64,000 bases of DNA. It comes from Nocardia terpenica. Its GTDB lineage: Bacteria > Actinomycetota > Actinomycetes > Mycobacteriales > Mycobacteriaceae. The notes beneath the pieces were generated by a model. The model saw only the letters and a list, made by a program, of their open reading frames with translations. It had not been told where the DNA came from and ran no database searches. The DNA lies in the NCBI RefSeq assembly GCF_013186535.1, contig NZ_JABMCZ010000001.1:1612001-1676000 (forward strand), given 5' to 3'. Both the position numbers and the translations under genes were made by a program. Below, one piece after another: positions 12,001 through 18,305 of this stretch; positions within the stretch are counted from its first letter, which is position 1, and the number at the start of each line of letters is the position of its first letter.

Positions 12001-15000
12001 GCGCCAGATACCCGTCCCGGAGCGTGCCCGCGCAGTGGAGGACCCCGCGCAGCGGGCCGAACCGGTCCCGGATGCGGGCGGCCACGGTCACGGTTGCCTC
12101 GAGGTCGGCGATATCGGCCTGGAAGTAGGCGATGCGGTCGGTCGCGGCGGGCCCGAAGCCGGACAGATCCGGTCGCTGCGGACCGGTCTGCGGGGCGCGC
12201 CCCACCAGCGCGACCCGAACTCCGGGCCGGGTGAGCAGGTGGGCCGCCAGCAGCCGTCCGATGCGACCGAGTCCGCCGGTGACCACATAGGTTCCCGCGC
12301 CCGGTGATTCGGCGGCCGCCGGTGGCAGGTCCGTGATCGACGGGACGACCATCCGGGTCTCGCGGCGCCCGTGGTAATGCCGGATCAGGTCGCCACCGTC
12401 GGCACGACCCAGCTCTGCGGCAACGATCTCCCAGGTGGAGCGATCCGCCGGACCCTCGGGCACCGCGAGCACCCGCAGCGTCACCGAATCGGTTTCCCGA
12501 TGCAGGCAGCGACCCATGCCCGCCAGCGCCGCCAACTCCGGCGCGATCGCGCCGCCGACATGTCTGCCCAGTGCGAGGATCGAAATCCCGCGTCCGTAGG
12601 CCGCTTTGATCAGTTGCAGCGCGGTGGTCGCGGCATCGATCCCCGCGACGGTGAGCACTACCGTCCGCACCGGGGCGTCGCGTTCGGCCACGGCGTCGAA
12701 GACCCGATGCCACGCATCGATGTCGGTCGGCGGAACCGTCCACCCACGATCGCCGACTCGGCCGAAGCGATCCCCGGATTCGACTGTGGCATAGGCGTCG
12801 TCGCAGGCGGTCCGAATCGCCTCCGCGCGGTCGCCCGAGGTCACCACCAGCACGGAACCGCTGCCCGTGCTCGGAATACGGTCGGTGACCCGCCATTCGG
12901 GACGTAGCTCGATCAACCGCGCCTCGTCGGGGACCGTGGGGGTCGCCTCGACGGCCGCACCGGTGCGGCGATGCTCGACCCCGTCGAACTCCGTGGTGGG
13001 CAACGGCACTCGCTTTCCCGCGGTCGCCACCGGGTGCCTGTCCCATCGCACATCGACGCCGCGCCGCCACAGCTCGACCGACGGTGTCGTGAGCGGATCG
13101 TCGGCCGAAACGGCGTCGACGAGAACGGTCGCGGGGCCGTCCGCGACGGAGACGACGGACAATTCCGGCGCGATGGCGGCGGACTGCCCGGTGCCTGACA
13201 GCGATACCCAGGTGTCGACATCCCGCAGCTCGACCGGCAACGCCGACGCGCGCCACAGCATCGGATAGCGATCCCGGTCGGCCGGGGTGATCCGGTGCCT
13301 GTTGCGGTGTGCGACAGCGGCTGCCGCCTCCAGGCCGGAATCACCGTCGAGCACGAGGCCGAGCAGATCGTCGGCCTCCAACACCCCGTCCAGGAGCAGG
13401 TTCAGCATTTCGGTGATCGGCTCCCCGTCGAGGAACCGGTGTAGCGGCAGATCCCACTTCCGATCGAGCCGGTCCAGCGCGTACTGCACGGCGATGCCCG
13501 TCACCAGGGCGCGGCGCGGCTCGCCGAGAGCGTCCGTCGGGGTGACCTCGTCCACCCGCCAGTGCCCCAGGCCCCGGGCCGCCAGCCTGCCCTGCCAGTC
13601 GCGCAGGGTGTGCCCTATGGAGCGCTGTCCGCCGAGCCGTTCGGCGAAGGCGAGCAGTTCGGTGAACCGTTGCGGATCAGGGGCTCCGGCGGCACGCAGC
13701 CGATCGAGATAGTGCCGGTCGACCGACAGCGGCTGGATGATCCGTCCGGACCCCGGCATCGCGACAGCCAGTTCCGGCGGGCGCAATTCCGCTTGCGGCC
13801 GTTGCCCGGCGGCCAACTCCGCCGCCACGGCGATATCGAGGCAGCCCGCGGCGGCCAGGGTCGGCCAGATACCCGGCCCGCTGCCCGCGATCAGCTCGGC
13901 TCGCAGGCCGAGCCGTCGAAGCGCCGAGACGACAATGGTGGTGAACACGGACCGTGCCACCCGACCGTCCGGGTGGTCGAGCAGTGCGCGGACCCGAGAA
14001 CCGTACTCGTCCACCACCTCCCGGAACGGAGATAGCGTCAGCAGCAGCTCTACCTCCCCCGGGGAAGGCATCGGAAGCGTACCGACGCGCAATGCCCACC
14101 GCCGGGCCTCCGGAGCATGCTCGGGCACCTGGGCCGTGGCCAGCAACTCGGCGATGTCGGCCCGATCGGCGGCGAAACCGGCGATCCGGAACGGCAAGGG
14201 GGAGCGTCCGGTGGCCAGCGTGGCGCAGATATCGCCGACCGAGGCATCCAGCCAGCCCGCCGGACTCAGCGCCGCTTGCCAGCTCGTGACCAACCGCCGC
14301 AGCGATGTGGCCGACGCGGCCGACAACAGATACGGCAGTCGCGGAGCGCCCTGCGGCGACGAAAGGGTAAGCGCCGTAGCCGATTCCGCATCATCCCCGG
14401 GTGCCTTCGGCGACGGGTCCGGCAGGTATTCCTCCACGATCACGTGCGAATTCACCCCGCCGAAACCGAACGAACTCACCCCCGCACGCAGGGGCTCCCC
14501 GGGTGCCGTCGGTCGCCATTCGGCCTCGTCGAGGGCCAGCCGGAACGGCCCGTTCTCCACATCGATGAGCGGATTCACCGTGCGCACGTGCAGCGTCGGC
14601 ACGATCCGCCGGGCCCGCATCATCATCAGCACCTTGATCAGCCCCGCGATCCCGGCGGCCCCCTCGAGGTGACCGATGTTCGACTTGACCGAGCCCAGCG
14701 CACACCAGCGGGTGTCCGCCGAGGCGGGCGCGAACACCTGACGCAGCGCCTCGACCTCGATCGGATCGCCCAGCGCCGTTCCGGTGCCGTGCGCCTCCAC
14801 ATAGGTGATGTCGCGCGGGGAGATCCCGGCCCGCTCGATCGCCGTCGCGATCACGGCGCGCTCGGAGGCGACCGTGGGGGCGGTCATCGTCGCCCGTCGG
14901 CCGCCGTGATTGACGGCGGTGCCGGTCACCAATCCGTAGATGTGGTCCCCGTCGCGGATCGCGTCCTCGTACCGCCGCAACAGCACCACGCCGACACCGT

Positions 15001-17614
15001 CACCGGGCACGAACCCGTTGGCATCCCGATCGAAGGTCTTGCACCGACCGTCCGGACTCAGCATGCGTGCCTTGGAGAAACCGACGTACTTCCACGGCCG
15101 GGTGGACAGATTGACCCCACCGGCGAGGACGTAGTCGGCCTCACCGCCGGTCAGGGCCTGCACCCCGAGATGCACCGCGACCAGCGACGACGCGCACGCC
15201 GCATCCACCGACACGCTCGCCCCCGACAGATCGAACGTCTGCGACAGCCGATTGGCGAGCAGGCAGTCGTAAACACCGAGCACCGAATGGGTTTCGACGT
15301 CCCGATCCGGGTGGGTCATATGAATCAGATGGTCGCGTTCGAAGTTTCCGATATAGACCGCCGACCGGGCGGACGCCAGCATCGCCGCCGTGACCCCCGC
15401 ATCGTCGAGGCAGTGCTGGGTCTCCTCCATCAGCAGTCGCTGCAGCGGATCGAACAGCGCGGCCTCGCGCGGGGAGACCCCGAAGTACTCGTGGTCGAAG
15501 GACCACGGATCATCCAGTGCCGCAAGCCATTTGCTGACCGAGCGGTTCGGGGCGGTGATGTCCCGGTCGTAGAACAGGTCCGCCTGCCAGCGATCCGCCG
15601 GTATCTCGCGCACCGAGTCCACGCGATCGCGCAGGTTGGCGAGGAATTCGCGGTGGTCGCGCGCGCCGGGCATGCGGCACCCGATACCCACGATCGCGAC
15701 GGCGGTGGCCGCCGACCGCGGGGAACACGACCGCCGCGGCGGCACTGGGCCCGCCGCCGTATCGGCCGCGGGTTCGGTCGCGCGAATCGCGGTGACCAGT
15801 TTGGTCAAAACGTTTCCGGGACCGACTTCGCGGATGGTCGTCACGCCCTGAGCCAACAGGTGACGCACGGTCTCGTCCCACCGCACCGGACCGGTGAGCT
15901 GTTCGGCCAGCAGCGCCCGGATATCGCCGTCCGGGTACGGGCGCGCGGTCGCATTGGCGACGACGGGCACCCGGGGCGACCGCAGCTCGACACCGTTCAG
16001 GAAGCGCTCGAATTCGACGCGGGCCGGTCGCATGTAGCGGGAATGAAATGCGCCACCGACTCGCAGCGGGACGTAGCGCGCGCCCGTTTCGAGGAATGTT
16101 TCGCGGGCCCGCGCGAGGCTCGTGGACGGCCCGGATATGACCAACTGGTCGGCACTATTGATATTGGCGATGTCGAGATCGTCGAACCCGTTCGCCGACA
16201 ACGCCGCGCACACCCGAGACTCGTTCAGTCCGACCACGGCGGCCATACCACCATCCGCTATAGCGGACATCAGTGCACCGCGTTCGCGAACCAACCGAAC
16301 CCCGGTGCCGAAATCGAAGGCGCCCGCCGCCCACAGCGCGTTGTATTCGCCGAGACTGTGCCCGGCGAAAACGTGTGCCGGGCCGTGTTCGCGTTCCCAT
16401 GCGCGGTAGTACAGCGCGTTGGCGACGAACAGTGCGGGCTGGGTGAATTCGGTTCGTCCCAGCACGCCGTCCGGGTCCTCGACGCACAGTTTCCGCACCG
16501 AATAGCCCAGCACGTCGTCGGCCTGCGCCACCAGGTCGGGGAATTCGCCGAACAGGTCCTCGGCCATTCCGAGCATGTGCGAGCCCTGGCCGGGAAACAC
16601 GACGGCGGTGCGCGGCGAATCCGGCTGCGGCGCAGGGCCCGGCCGTGTTCGGGCGGTCGCGCGCAGCGCGCGGGCCTGCGCGAGCCCCTGCCCGGCGGGC
16701 GCGAACCGGTCCAGCAGCGGAATCGCTTGTGCGCCGGAGCCGGAGCGGACGTTCTCGGTCGCGAACCGGGCCAGGGTGCCCGACGGGGTGAGATCGATGT
16801 AGCGCAGGTCATCGTGCTGCGCCTCGAGCAGACGGACCGTGTCGCGAAACTCGATCCGGCCGCGGAACATTCGCCACAGCGTCTCCGGCGCCGGATCGGT
16901 CACCTCGGCGACCAGCGCGCTGGAGAGCAGCCGGATGCGCGGCTGGCGCAACGGTATTCCCGACAGCAGCCGCAGATACGGTTCGGCGACGGCATCGACG
17001 GCCGGGGAATGGAAGGCATACCGGACCGGAAGCCGCACGCAGGTGATGCCGCGGGCGCGCAATCGCTCCTCGATGCGCCCGATCGTCTCCGAGGCTCCGG
17101 AGACGACGAAATGCCGGTCGTGGTTGACCGCGGCCAAATCCACGCCCTCCCATTGTCGTTCGGCGGGATCGTACAATTCGCCGACCGCGCCGAGTATCGC
17201 CGACATGGCGCCGGGGGAGCAATTCTTTTCGACCAGGCGCACCTGTTCGACGACGGCGGCGACCAACCGTTCCCGATCGAGTACTCCGGCGACCGTCGCC
17301 GCGACCGATTCGCCGAGACTGTAACCGATCAGACAATCGGGCTCCACACCGTCGGCGGCGAGTGCGTCGAACAATGCCAGCTGAATCATCGCAATGGCGG
17401 GATGCGTATGCCGGAGAGTGTCGAACGACATTCTCTCGCTGCCGTCCGGGGGATATACCTCGTGCAGTAGTCCCGGAATTCCGAAATCGCCGAACATGGT
17501 GTCGAGTGCCCGCATCGATCGCTCGAAGACCGGATGCGCCGAAAACAGCTCGCGGCCCATTCCGTAGTACTGCGAACCCTGTCCGCCGAACATGAATACG
17601 TTACGGATCGACAC
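1..17614 (-). CDS. Giant trans-AT modular polyketide synthase (3' end outside window)
   Basis: A single minus-strand frame stays open from GTG 17614 to base 1, at least 5,871 codons, and runs off the edge. AGGAGG lies 10 nt upstream of the GTG. Reading the translation gives, in order: AT (residues ~5-305), AT (~333-600), KS1 (~634-1060), degenerate AT-like segment (~1170-1280), KR1 (~1572-1975), ACP1 (Ser2076), KS2 (~2154-2575), DH2 (~2742-2975), KR2 (~3005-3415), ACP2 (Ser3531), KS3 (~3607-4038), DH-like (~4202-4442), KR3 (~4455-4942), C-methyltransferase (~4959-5282), repeat linker (~5322-5532), ACP3 (Ser5593) and the start of an ER (~5656-5871). No module has an intact in-line AT after its KS, which is the hallmark of trans-AT synthases; here the ATs are fused in front. 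Trans-AT synthases are known in Nocardia (the NOCAP synthase), but I cannot say that this is that system. The cytosolic enzyme would build and modify a polyketide chain on phosphopantetheine arms. Confidence 0.93.
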   Translation of the reverse strand, partial: MSIRNVFMFGGQGSQYYGMGRELFSAHPVFERSMRALDTMFGDFGIPGLLHEVYPPDGSERMSFDTLRHTHPAIAMIQLALFDALAADGVEPDCLIGYSLGESVAATVAGVLDRERLVAAVVEQVRLVEKNCSPGAMSAILGAVGELYDPAERQWEGVDLAAVNHDRHFVVSGASETIGRIEERLRARGITCVRLPVRYAFHSPAVDAVAEPYLRLLSGIPLRQPRIRLLSSALVAEVTDPAPETLWRMFRGRIEFRDTVRLLEAQHDDLRYIDLTPSGTLARFATENVRSGSGAQAIPLLDRFAPAGQGLAQARALRATARTRPGPAPQPDSPRTAVVFPGQGSHMLGMAEDLFGEFPDLVAQADDVLGYSVRKLCVEDPDGVLGRTEFTQPALFVANALYYRAWEREHGPAHVFAGHSLGEYNALWAAGAFDFGTGVRLVRERGALMSAIADGGMAAVVGLNESRVCAALSANGFDDLDIANINSADQLVISGPSTSLARARETFLETGARYVPLRVGGAFHSRYMRPARVEFERFLNGVELRSPRVPVVANATARPYPDGDIRALLAEQLTGPVRWDETVRHLLAQGVTTIREVGPGNVLTKLVTAIRATEPAADTAAGPVPPRRSCSPRSAATAVAIVGIGCRMPGARDHREFLANLRDRVDSVREIPADRWQADLFYDRDITAPNRSVSKWLAALDDPWSFDHEYFGVSPREAALFDPLQRLLMEETQHCLDDAGVTAAMLASARSAVYIGNFERDHLIHMTHPDRDVETHSVLGVYDCLLANRLSQTFDLSGASVSVDAACASSLVAVHLGVQALTGGEADYVLAGGVNLSTRPWKYVGFSKARMLSPDGRCKTFDRDANGFVPGDGVGVVLLRRYEDAIRDGDHIYGLVTGTAVNHGGRRATMTAPTVASERAVIATAIERAGISPRDITYVEAHGTGTALGDPIEVEALRQVFAPASADTRWCALGSVKSNIGHLEGAAGIAGLIKVLMMMRARRIVPTLHVRTVNPLIDVENGPFRLALDEAEWRPTAPGEPLRAGVSSFGFGGVNSHVIVEEYLPDPSPKAPGDDAESATALTLSSPQGAPRLPYLLSAASATSLRRLVTSWQAALSPAGWLDASVGDICATLATGRSPLPFRIAGFAADRADIAELLATAQVPEHAPEARRWALRVGTLPMPSPGEVELLLTLSPFREVVDEYGSRVRALLDHPDGRVARSVFTTIVVSALRRLGLRAELIAGSGPGIWPTLAAAGCLDIAVAAELAAGQRPQAELRPPELAVAMPGSGRIIQPLSVDRHYLDRLRAAGAPDPQRFTELLAFAERLGGQRSIGHTLRDWQGRLAARGLGHWRVDEVTPTDALGEPRRALVTGIAVQYALDRLDRKWDLPLHRFLDGEPITEMLNLLLDGVLEADDLLGLVLDGDSGLEAAAAVAHRNRHRITPADRDRYPMLWRASALPVELRDVDTWVSLSGTGQSAAIAPELSVVSVADGPATVLVDAVSADDPLTTPSVELWRRGVDVRWDRHPVATAGKRVPLPTTEFDGVEHRRTGAAVEATPTVPDEARLIELRPEWRVTDRIPSTGSGSVLVVTSGDRAEAIRTACDDAYATVESGDRFGRVGDRGWTVPPTDIDAWHRVFDAVAERDAPVRTVVLTVAGIDAATTALQLIKAAYGRGISILALGRHVGGAIAPELAALAGMGRCLHRETDSVTLRVLAVPEGPADRSTWEIVAAELGRADGGDLIRHYHGRRETRMVVPSITDLPPAAAESPGAGTYVVTGGLGRIGRLLAAHLLTRPGVRVALVGRAPQTGPQRPDLSGFGPAATDRIAYFQADIADLEATVTVAARIRDRFGPLRGVLHCAGTLRDGYLAHKSTDDLAAVLAPKVRGAHNLDLATRDDPLDLFALFSSVVAVIGNPGQGDYATANAYLDEFAIQREALREKGIRNGRSISIGWPIWRDGGMTVTEHGILGTASGLRPMSADTGLALWDRIRATRTGSCSFLYGDPATAARLLPSIDRTAVRQAETLDPTPESGPSTESAAALARDYVATLIARLRGVPPESIDLDLGLDRLGLDSIVVSEFNARIEADLGPVSETLLFESRTLNAAAARIAATRPAELATHYGQTSNPPTAVEERRIDATPSMAPRSIEPENRDIAIVGLAGRYPMADDLGAFWENLSAGRDCIREVPQDRPHGGDGPAAGDYRWGGFLDGVDAFDPLFFNISPREAETMDPQERLLLQTAWHALEDAGYPPRRLGDPDLPGGRAVGVFVGVTTQTYNLWGPEQRRAGTGVIPLSTQWSIANRLSYRLNLNGPSMPVDTACAAALTAVHLAAHSLLRGECAMALVGAVNLYLHPTKYEWLAQLNMLSPTGRCHAFGADADGFVPGEGVGAAVLKPLRAAVADGDRILGVIKGTAVNHGGRTSGFTVPNPRAQARLITDALADAGLAPAAIGYIEAHGTGTALGDPIEIAGLTEAFGDVPSGSCAIGSVKSAIGHLESASGLAGLTKVLLQMKHGRIVPSLHSAEPNPRIDFAATPFTVAHDLRPWPRRHDGGVELPRRAGISSFGAGGSNAHVVVEEAPASTVARGPADGSHLVVVSASDADRLRAHCANLAREIRGHARDLRVSEIAHQLQVRREPLAERLALIADDPIELADRLTEFAEDRPSTGRNWTTVRDLAARERAVRDLPDALARRDLPALAAAWVTGAEVPWESLYPAPLPHVDLPGYPFAVERYWVPIISSAEHPFATTRHDDGTSVEFTGHEPFLDHHRVDGVPIFPAAGYIEMVRAAATSSGGVPVRLRNNVWAAPIAVPDARTVRVALAEVAGHTEYTVVGTAPDGTPTTHATGRIADLPDGDRPDPLDLAAIRARCLGEIDAAEFYGEIHRRGLHLGPTYQGITRVRWNGDEAIAEIHRPEAGDHAAYVLHPGMFDAALQSSLWLVAQRSRDLHLPFSIGSVDIFGPLPARAVSHVVVRKSTVTGTKIDVRVADESGRVVLRVADMWLRPWPRGGSDDTGTYFRPDWVPSAAADRREPGDVLVLAPTSTAAERIADELNRQAGGPVHTVLATVGTSFEATGTDRYRVRPDSDVDLETLCAAGPFDTVIVECSGGGTPPTAERVTEQIDTDVLPVLLLLRALVRATSKRRIRVVCGYSGDSPAHAALGGLLRTAGRESARLSTVLVALPREGSGETNHMVREALSVTTESEVRYRDGIRTVLRWRRTPHPAESASRLRHHGVYLISGGAGGLGVLVARWLAEKCGARVVLAGRSAPGERFDAVAATVRSAGGAVTYVQADLSTAVGTRTAVEAAVAEYGGLHGVFHCAGVLGDDYLVRQSAARLRAVVAGKVLGAVHLDAATVDRRLDFLCLFSSTAAALGSAGQAPYSYANGFLDAYAAWREARGQRTISIDWPLWAEGGMGVDGAVAEWLRAGLGLHPLPTALGLSALGTALDSSWTQVMFVPGDGDAVGRHLGIAEPPEPGPTPQAGQEVSMSANASDSTGAVRDLLITEIADIGKLAADRIRADRPIGDYGFDSLSLGTLANRLVKRLAVDITAALFFEYTTVDEIAAHLVDTFPAELAETLSATPAQAVSTPRTEPGAPVVSQRRVPDGPEPIAIIGMHGILPGSPDLDAFWRNLDDGRDLVTEIPPDRWDWRTNYHTIPGPGRTNSKWGGFLPEVDRFDAAFFGISPREARLMDPQQRLFLQTAYRAIEEAGYRPSDLSGGRTGLFVGVASHDYYDLLRDAGVPIEAHTTTGLFHAILANRVSYLLDLTGPSFPIDTACSSSLVALRTAIESLRAGSCDTALVGGVNLLLSPMVYLSFARAGMLSPTGRCRTFDAAADGYVRAEGVGALLLKPLSAAERDGDHIHAIVRGSAVNHGGKVSTLTTPNPVAQADLITRALTEGEVDPATVGYLELHGTGTALGDPIEINGVKRAFRQLRDRAGLPRLTEPTTLIGSVKSNMGHAEAAAGMAGIFKVVLAMKHGRIPGNLHISEINPHIELNDSPFAIVRRTTAWPRMRDADGAELPRRAGISSFGFGGVNAHVLLEEYIPEPQPRTMPTEQIFVLSARSPEQLREHARVVADHCESAGAPADIAYTLQLGREPLPHRLALVTASTTELAAELRRFAATGAPGADAWYAVADDRPDTVEGGDLRELARHWVGGAAVDWPALHTGSRPRRVSLPTYPFARERHWIPQPETEPTAPAQPVAARRLVDGTGFTDDDEGVVFRVRLATSDRLVDEHRVHGAAVVAGVVQLELAAAALALPRPRRVTELRWLRPLEVPESGREVIIRLTQDGGDIVHEIRTERRGESILHSTGRWTTGHGAADVAQPDIDTVRRRCVEQIDRSQIYRIFDAIEIEYGRLYRGLRTAWIGKGELLARYTADSGSDDRSYVFPPTVLDAALQAITVLEAAGEAITTTRLPFSVESVELIADPPATGYVHVLRGPDGHDILILDDAGRPCVVLRQVVVRPERDVLDGVFFRPYWTAASPPTTATSPGGGWLVVGPPDGLGLDAALTARHTGPVWRVLTGRANRRTAERVWEIDPTDPAEGLRDCLREIGTVRHIWFLGGLLVDETAPDDPAVLGAGAALLFRLVRALTETDLIQHVESIRSVVNDAHDVAGRRVGNPMAAALAGLTKSVTHEYPRIGVNCVDIGVPVGYRPTGAELERVVDALLDEPVRQDGREVALVGGRRMVRVLRPVALGPAPRSAFRHGGNYMIIGGAGGIGLALAEHLAATRSARLILIGRSPRDRRIEAALERIDQLGGQAAYRQADVTNRDDMAAAIAKAKTFGPLHGVVHAAMVLHDGIVERLSNNAFDAVLDPKARGTAVLADLLATEPLDFLLVMSSLQTFTGAAGQANYAAASAAQDAVAHRLATRCGFPVHIVNWGPWAEVGRVAASDYQNDLIARGYRPLRPTEAIAALERILGGAERQLVVLRAEREVLDSIGVVRSGAVTMARTDATFDGDPAEQAALDEFVVAELRRTFAGLGIFTRPEEHYTRTSLSRRLGALPRYRGLIDAVIGILVRHGVLVEQADLLVTTDAAAHRPSPEPEALRARFPRLGDRLDLVSVCLAALPDVLTGARSATEVLFPNGSMAQVAALYRGEPQADYCNAIVAGLIAGTAAAGPLRVLEVGAGTGATTERILDALAAGHVEAEYDVTDVSAALVRQAAATLAAAGDTARFRTLDIERPTLEQGFAPAHYDIVVAANVLHATADLDTALGEIRRLLAPGGRVVLTEVTAVQPFHTITFGLLDGWWRHSDTDRRLPGSPLLDTHMWRSRLEDAGFTDVRVLGSGATPGVLRQHVLVATVESARVQADGVELGAHEVPAKSTPGTKWTSTPGTRGETTPGPRGGNAPAPRGGSTSGSGGGSTPRSRGGSAPGSRGGSTPGSGSGSTPGSGSGSTPGSGSGSTPGSGSGSTPESGSGSTPESRSGSTPESRSGSTPESRSGSTPESRSGSTPESRSGSTPESRSGSTPESRSGSTPESDSESTAGFGGKSALGFGIGSALEFGSGSTPRAGSGAASGRRGGSVGGAGEVGGLREGGGVVGGGVAVDGERVGARVRAVVTELVAACSGVRVAEVGQGTPLAELGVDSIVAVELTNRLSEALGVGLKTIVVFDHPTVADLSAYIVARYGDRLGALIDDEPGETAVDEIPLPPTPFRAVRFDRPGHPRDLRVVSFDPVAPGPGQVEVQVRAFPINFSDFLFAQGLYPTMPDFPCTPGVEVSGVVRRVGPGVQRFSVGDEVIALTGPEFGGQASVVVTDEDFVVAKPDNVSHEQACGFPVAFLAMYLAFERAGVRPGDRVLIPAATGTNGLVAVQLARLAGARVMATAGGQHKVDYLTRMGVPDAIDHSRADVASEVLRRTDGVGVDV
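1068..1616 (-). repeat. 24-bp in-frame minisatellite in the PKS linker
   Basis: About 23 tandem units of 24 bp lie in the PKS coding frame between the methyltransferase and ACP3. Seven consecutive units (1172-1339) are identical, then four of a second variant follow (1364-1459); the flanks are more diverged. Each unit adds eight residues rich in Ser, Gly, Thr and Pro (SGSTPESR type). The array starts directly beside a copy of the GATCCCGGC-type hairpin, and the unit is that hairpin's right arm plus 11 bp of flank. Confidence 0.9.
1617..1643 (-). repeat. Dispersed 27-bp hairpin, copy 1 (inside PKS)
   Basis: On the minus strand the arms are GGTCCCGGC and GCCGGGAAC around the loop CAAAAGCAC, with 8 of 9 positions paired. 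It encodes VPAKSTPG in the PKS and is the leader of the 24-bp array. Confidence 0.85.
6895..11160 (-). other. PKS module 2: KS2 - DH2 - KR2 - ACP2
   Basis: KS2 has Cys2322 in VDTACAAALT, where most ketosynthases read TACSSS; HGTGT and the GH histidine are present. DH2 has HRVDGVPIFP (His2769), a full HxxxGxxxxP motif, and FDAALQ as the second motif, so it looks active. KR2 has LISGGAGGLG (~3231) and APYSYAN as the Tyr motif. ACP2 has GFDSLSL with Ser3531. KR2 and ACP2 are separated by an in-frame ATG at 7153 with its own Shine-Dalgarno sequence. The expected product is an alpha,beta-unsaturated intermediate. Confidence 0.82.
7151..7164 (-). promoter_or_regulatory. Internal ribosome binding site and ATG inside the PKS frame
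   Basis: On the coding strand AGGAGG (7159-7164) is followed by TTTCC and ATG (7151-7153), a near-ideal start signal in the same frame as the giant gene (residue 3488). There is no stop before it: the frame reads through as QAGQEVSMSANA. The ribosome could therefore make one long protein, a second shorter protein starting at ACP2, or both. Confidence 0.6.
11250..15715 (-). other. PKS module 1: KS1 - degenerate AT-like segment - KR1 - ACP1
   Basis: KS1 has the catalytic Cys807 in VDAACASS, EAHGTGTALGDPIE (~residue 941) and SNIGHLEG (~980), so all three catalytic residues are present. The KR has the nucleotide motif TYVVTGGLGRIG (~1775) and LFSS with DYATAN (~1921), so Ser and Tyr are in place; LRD at the LDD position suggests a B-type ketoreductase. 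ACP1 carries LGLDSIVV with Ser2076. Without DH or ER the module should leave a beta-hydroxyl. Between KS1 and KR1 are about 500 residues that include an AT-like remnant and further sequence I cannot assign. Confidence 0.8.
15810..17614 (-). other. PKS N-terminal tandem acyltransferase didomain
   Basis: Two AT folds open the PKS. The first has the nucleophile motif GYSLGE (Ser99) and YAFHS (His202). At the place where malonyl transferases have an Arg that binds the malonate carboxylate it reads VEKNCSPGAM, with no Arg. The second has GHSLGE (Ser420), VRERGALM with the Arg, and GAFHS (His524), as expected for a malonyl-CoA transferase. By analogy with the discrete AT pairs of trans-AT clusters (PedC/PedD type), I infer that the first is a proofreading acyl hydrolase and the second loads malonyl onto all ACPs. 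No loading ACP precedes KS1, so the starter route is not evident from this gene. Confidence 0.8.
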
Positions 17615-18305
17615 GTTCGTCTTTCCTCCTGTGCCGGACTTACCGGTGGGTGGATCGTTGGCGCCGAGGTCACAGTGGGCCTCGAATCGTATTCACCATG
17701 ACGTGTCCGCCGGGCGATCGACGGTCGCCGACCTGACACGTCGGAAGCCGCGTCAACGCTGGTGGGACAAGTTCTTCGGCGAGGAGGAGCATTCGGTACG
17801 GTCTTGAGTTCGGCTCTGGGCGCCAGCATCTCGCCGGGGGCGTGCGCCCGGATCCCGGGCCGGGCCCGCGCGGCGGTGGCCGGGACGGGCGGCCCGGGCT
17901 CCGTAGCGCCACCGTACTCACTCCGTAGCCGGTGCCGCACTTCCATCTGAAACGTGATTCGTTTCTTCTATCAATTGCCGGAGGATGGCGTTTCTCGACA
18001 TCCGGGCGGCGGTCCGGTATTGGTGACGGAAACACGAACCGCTCACATCTGTTCACTCCAATTCAGGTACAAATCGGACATTTCTCTCGCGGCCGGAAGC
18101 GGCTCTTGCCCGCACCCTGTATCGCTGCTAGCCTCCACGAGGAAGGGGTTTAGGCGCCGACGGCGGAATTCTGCCGCATCGCTGTGAGAAACCGATCTGC
18201 TCTGGGAGGGGGGATCTCGATGGAACCCGCATTCGTTTCGTTGTCGAATGCGGTGGATATTTCGGTAATCTTCGATCGAGTTTTGCACGGTGCAGGTGAA
18301 GGTGT
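17615..18305. promoter_or_regulatory. Divergent control region between PKS and SARP regulator
   Basis: About 690 bp separate the divergently read PKS and regulator genes. The PKS-proximal end holds AGGAGG for the GTG start. Towards the regulator, TTGCCC (18106-18111) and TAGCCT (18129-18134) with a 17-bp spacer make a plausible sigma-70-type promoter for the plus strand. I see no convincing gene. SARP binding repeats would be expected near the PKS promoter, but I could not define them by eye. Confidence 0.5.

Noticed and set aside
17592..17807. A 71-codon plus-strand frame overlapping the PKS start
   Set aside because: It overlaps the PKS ribosome site antisense, has no Shine-Dalgarno and no recognisable product.
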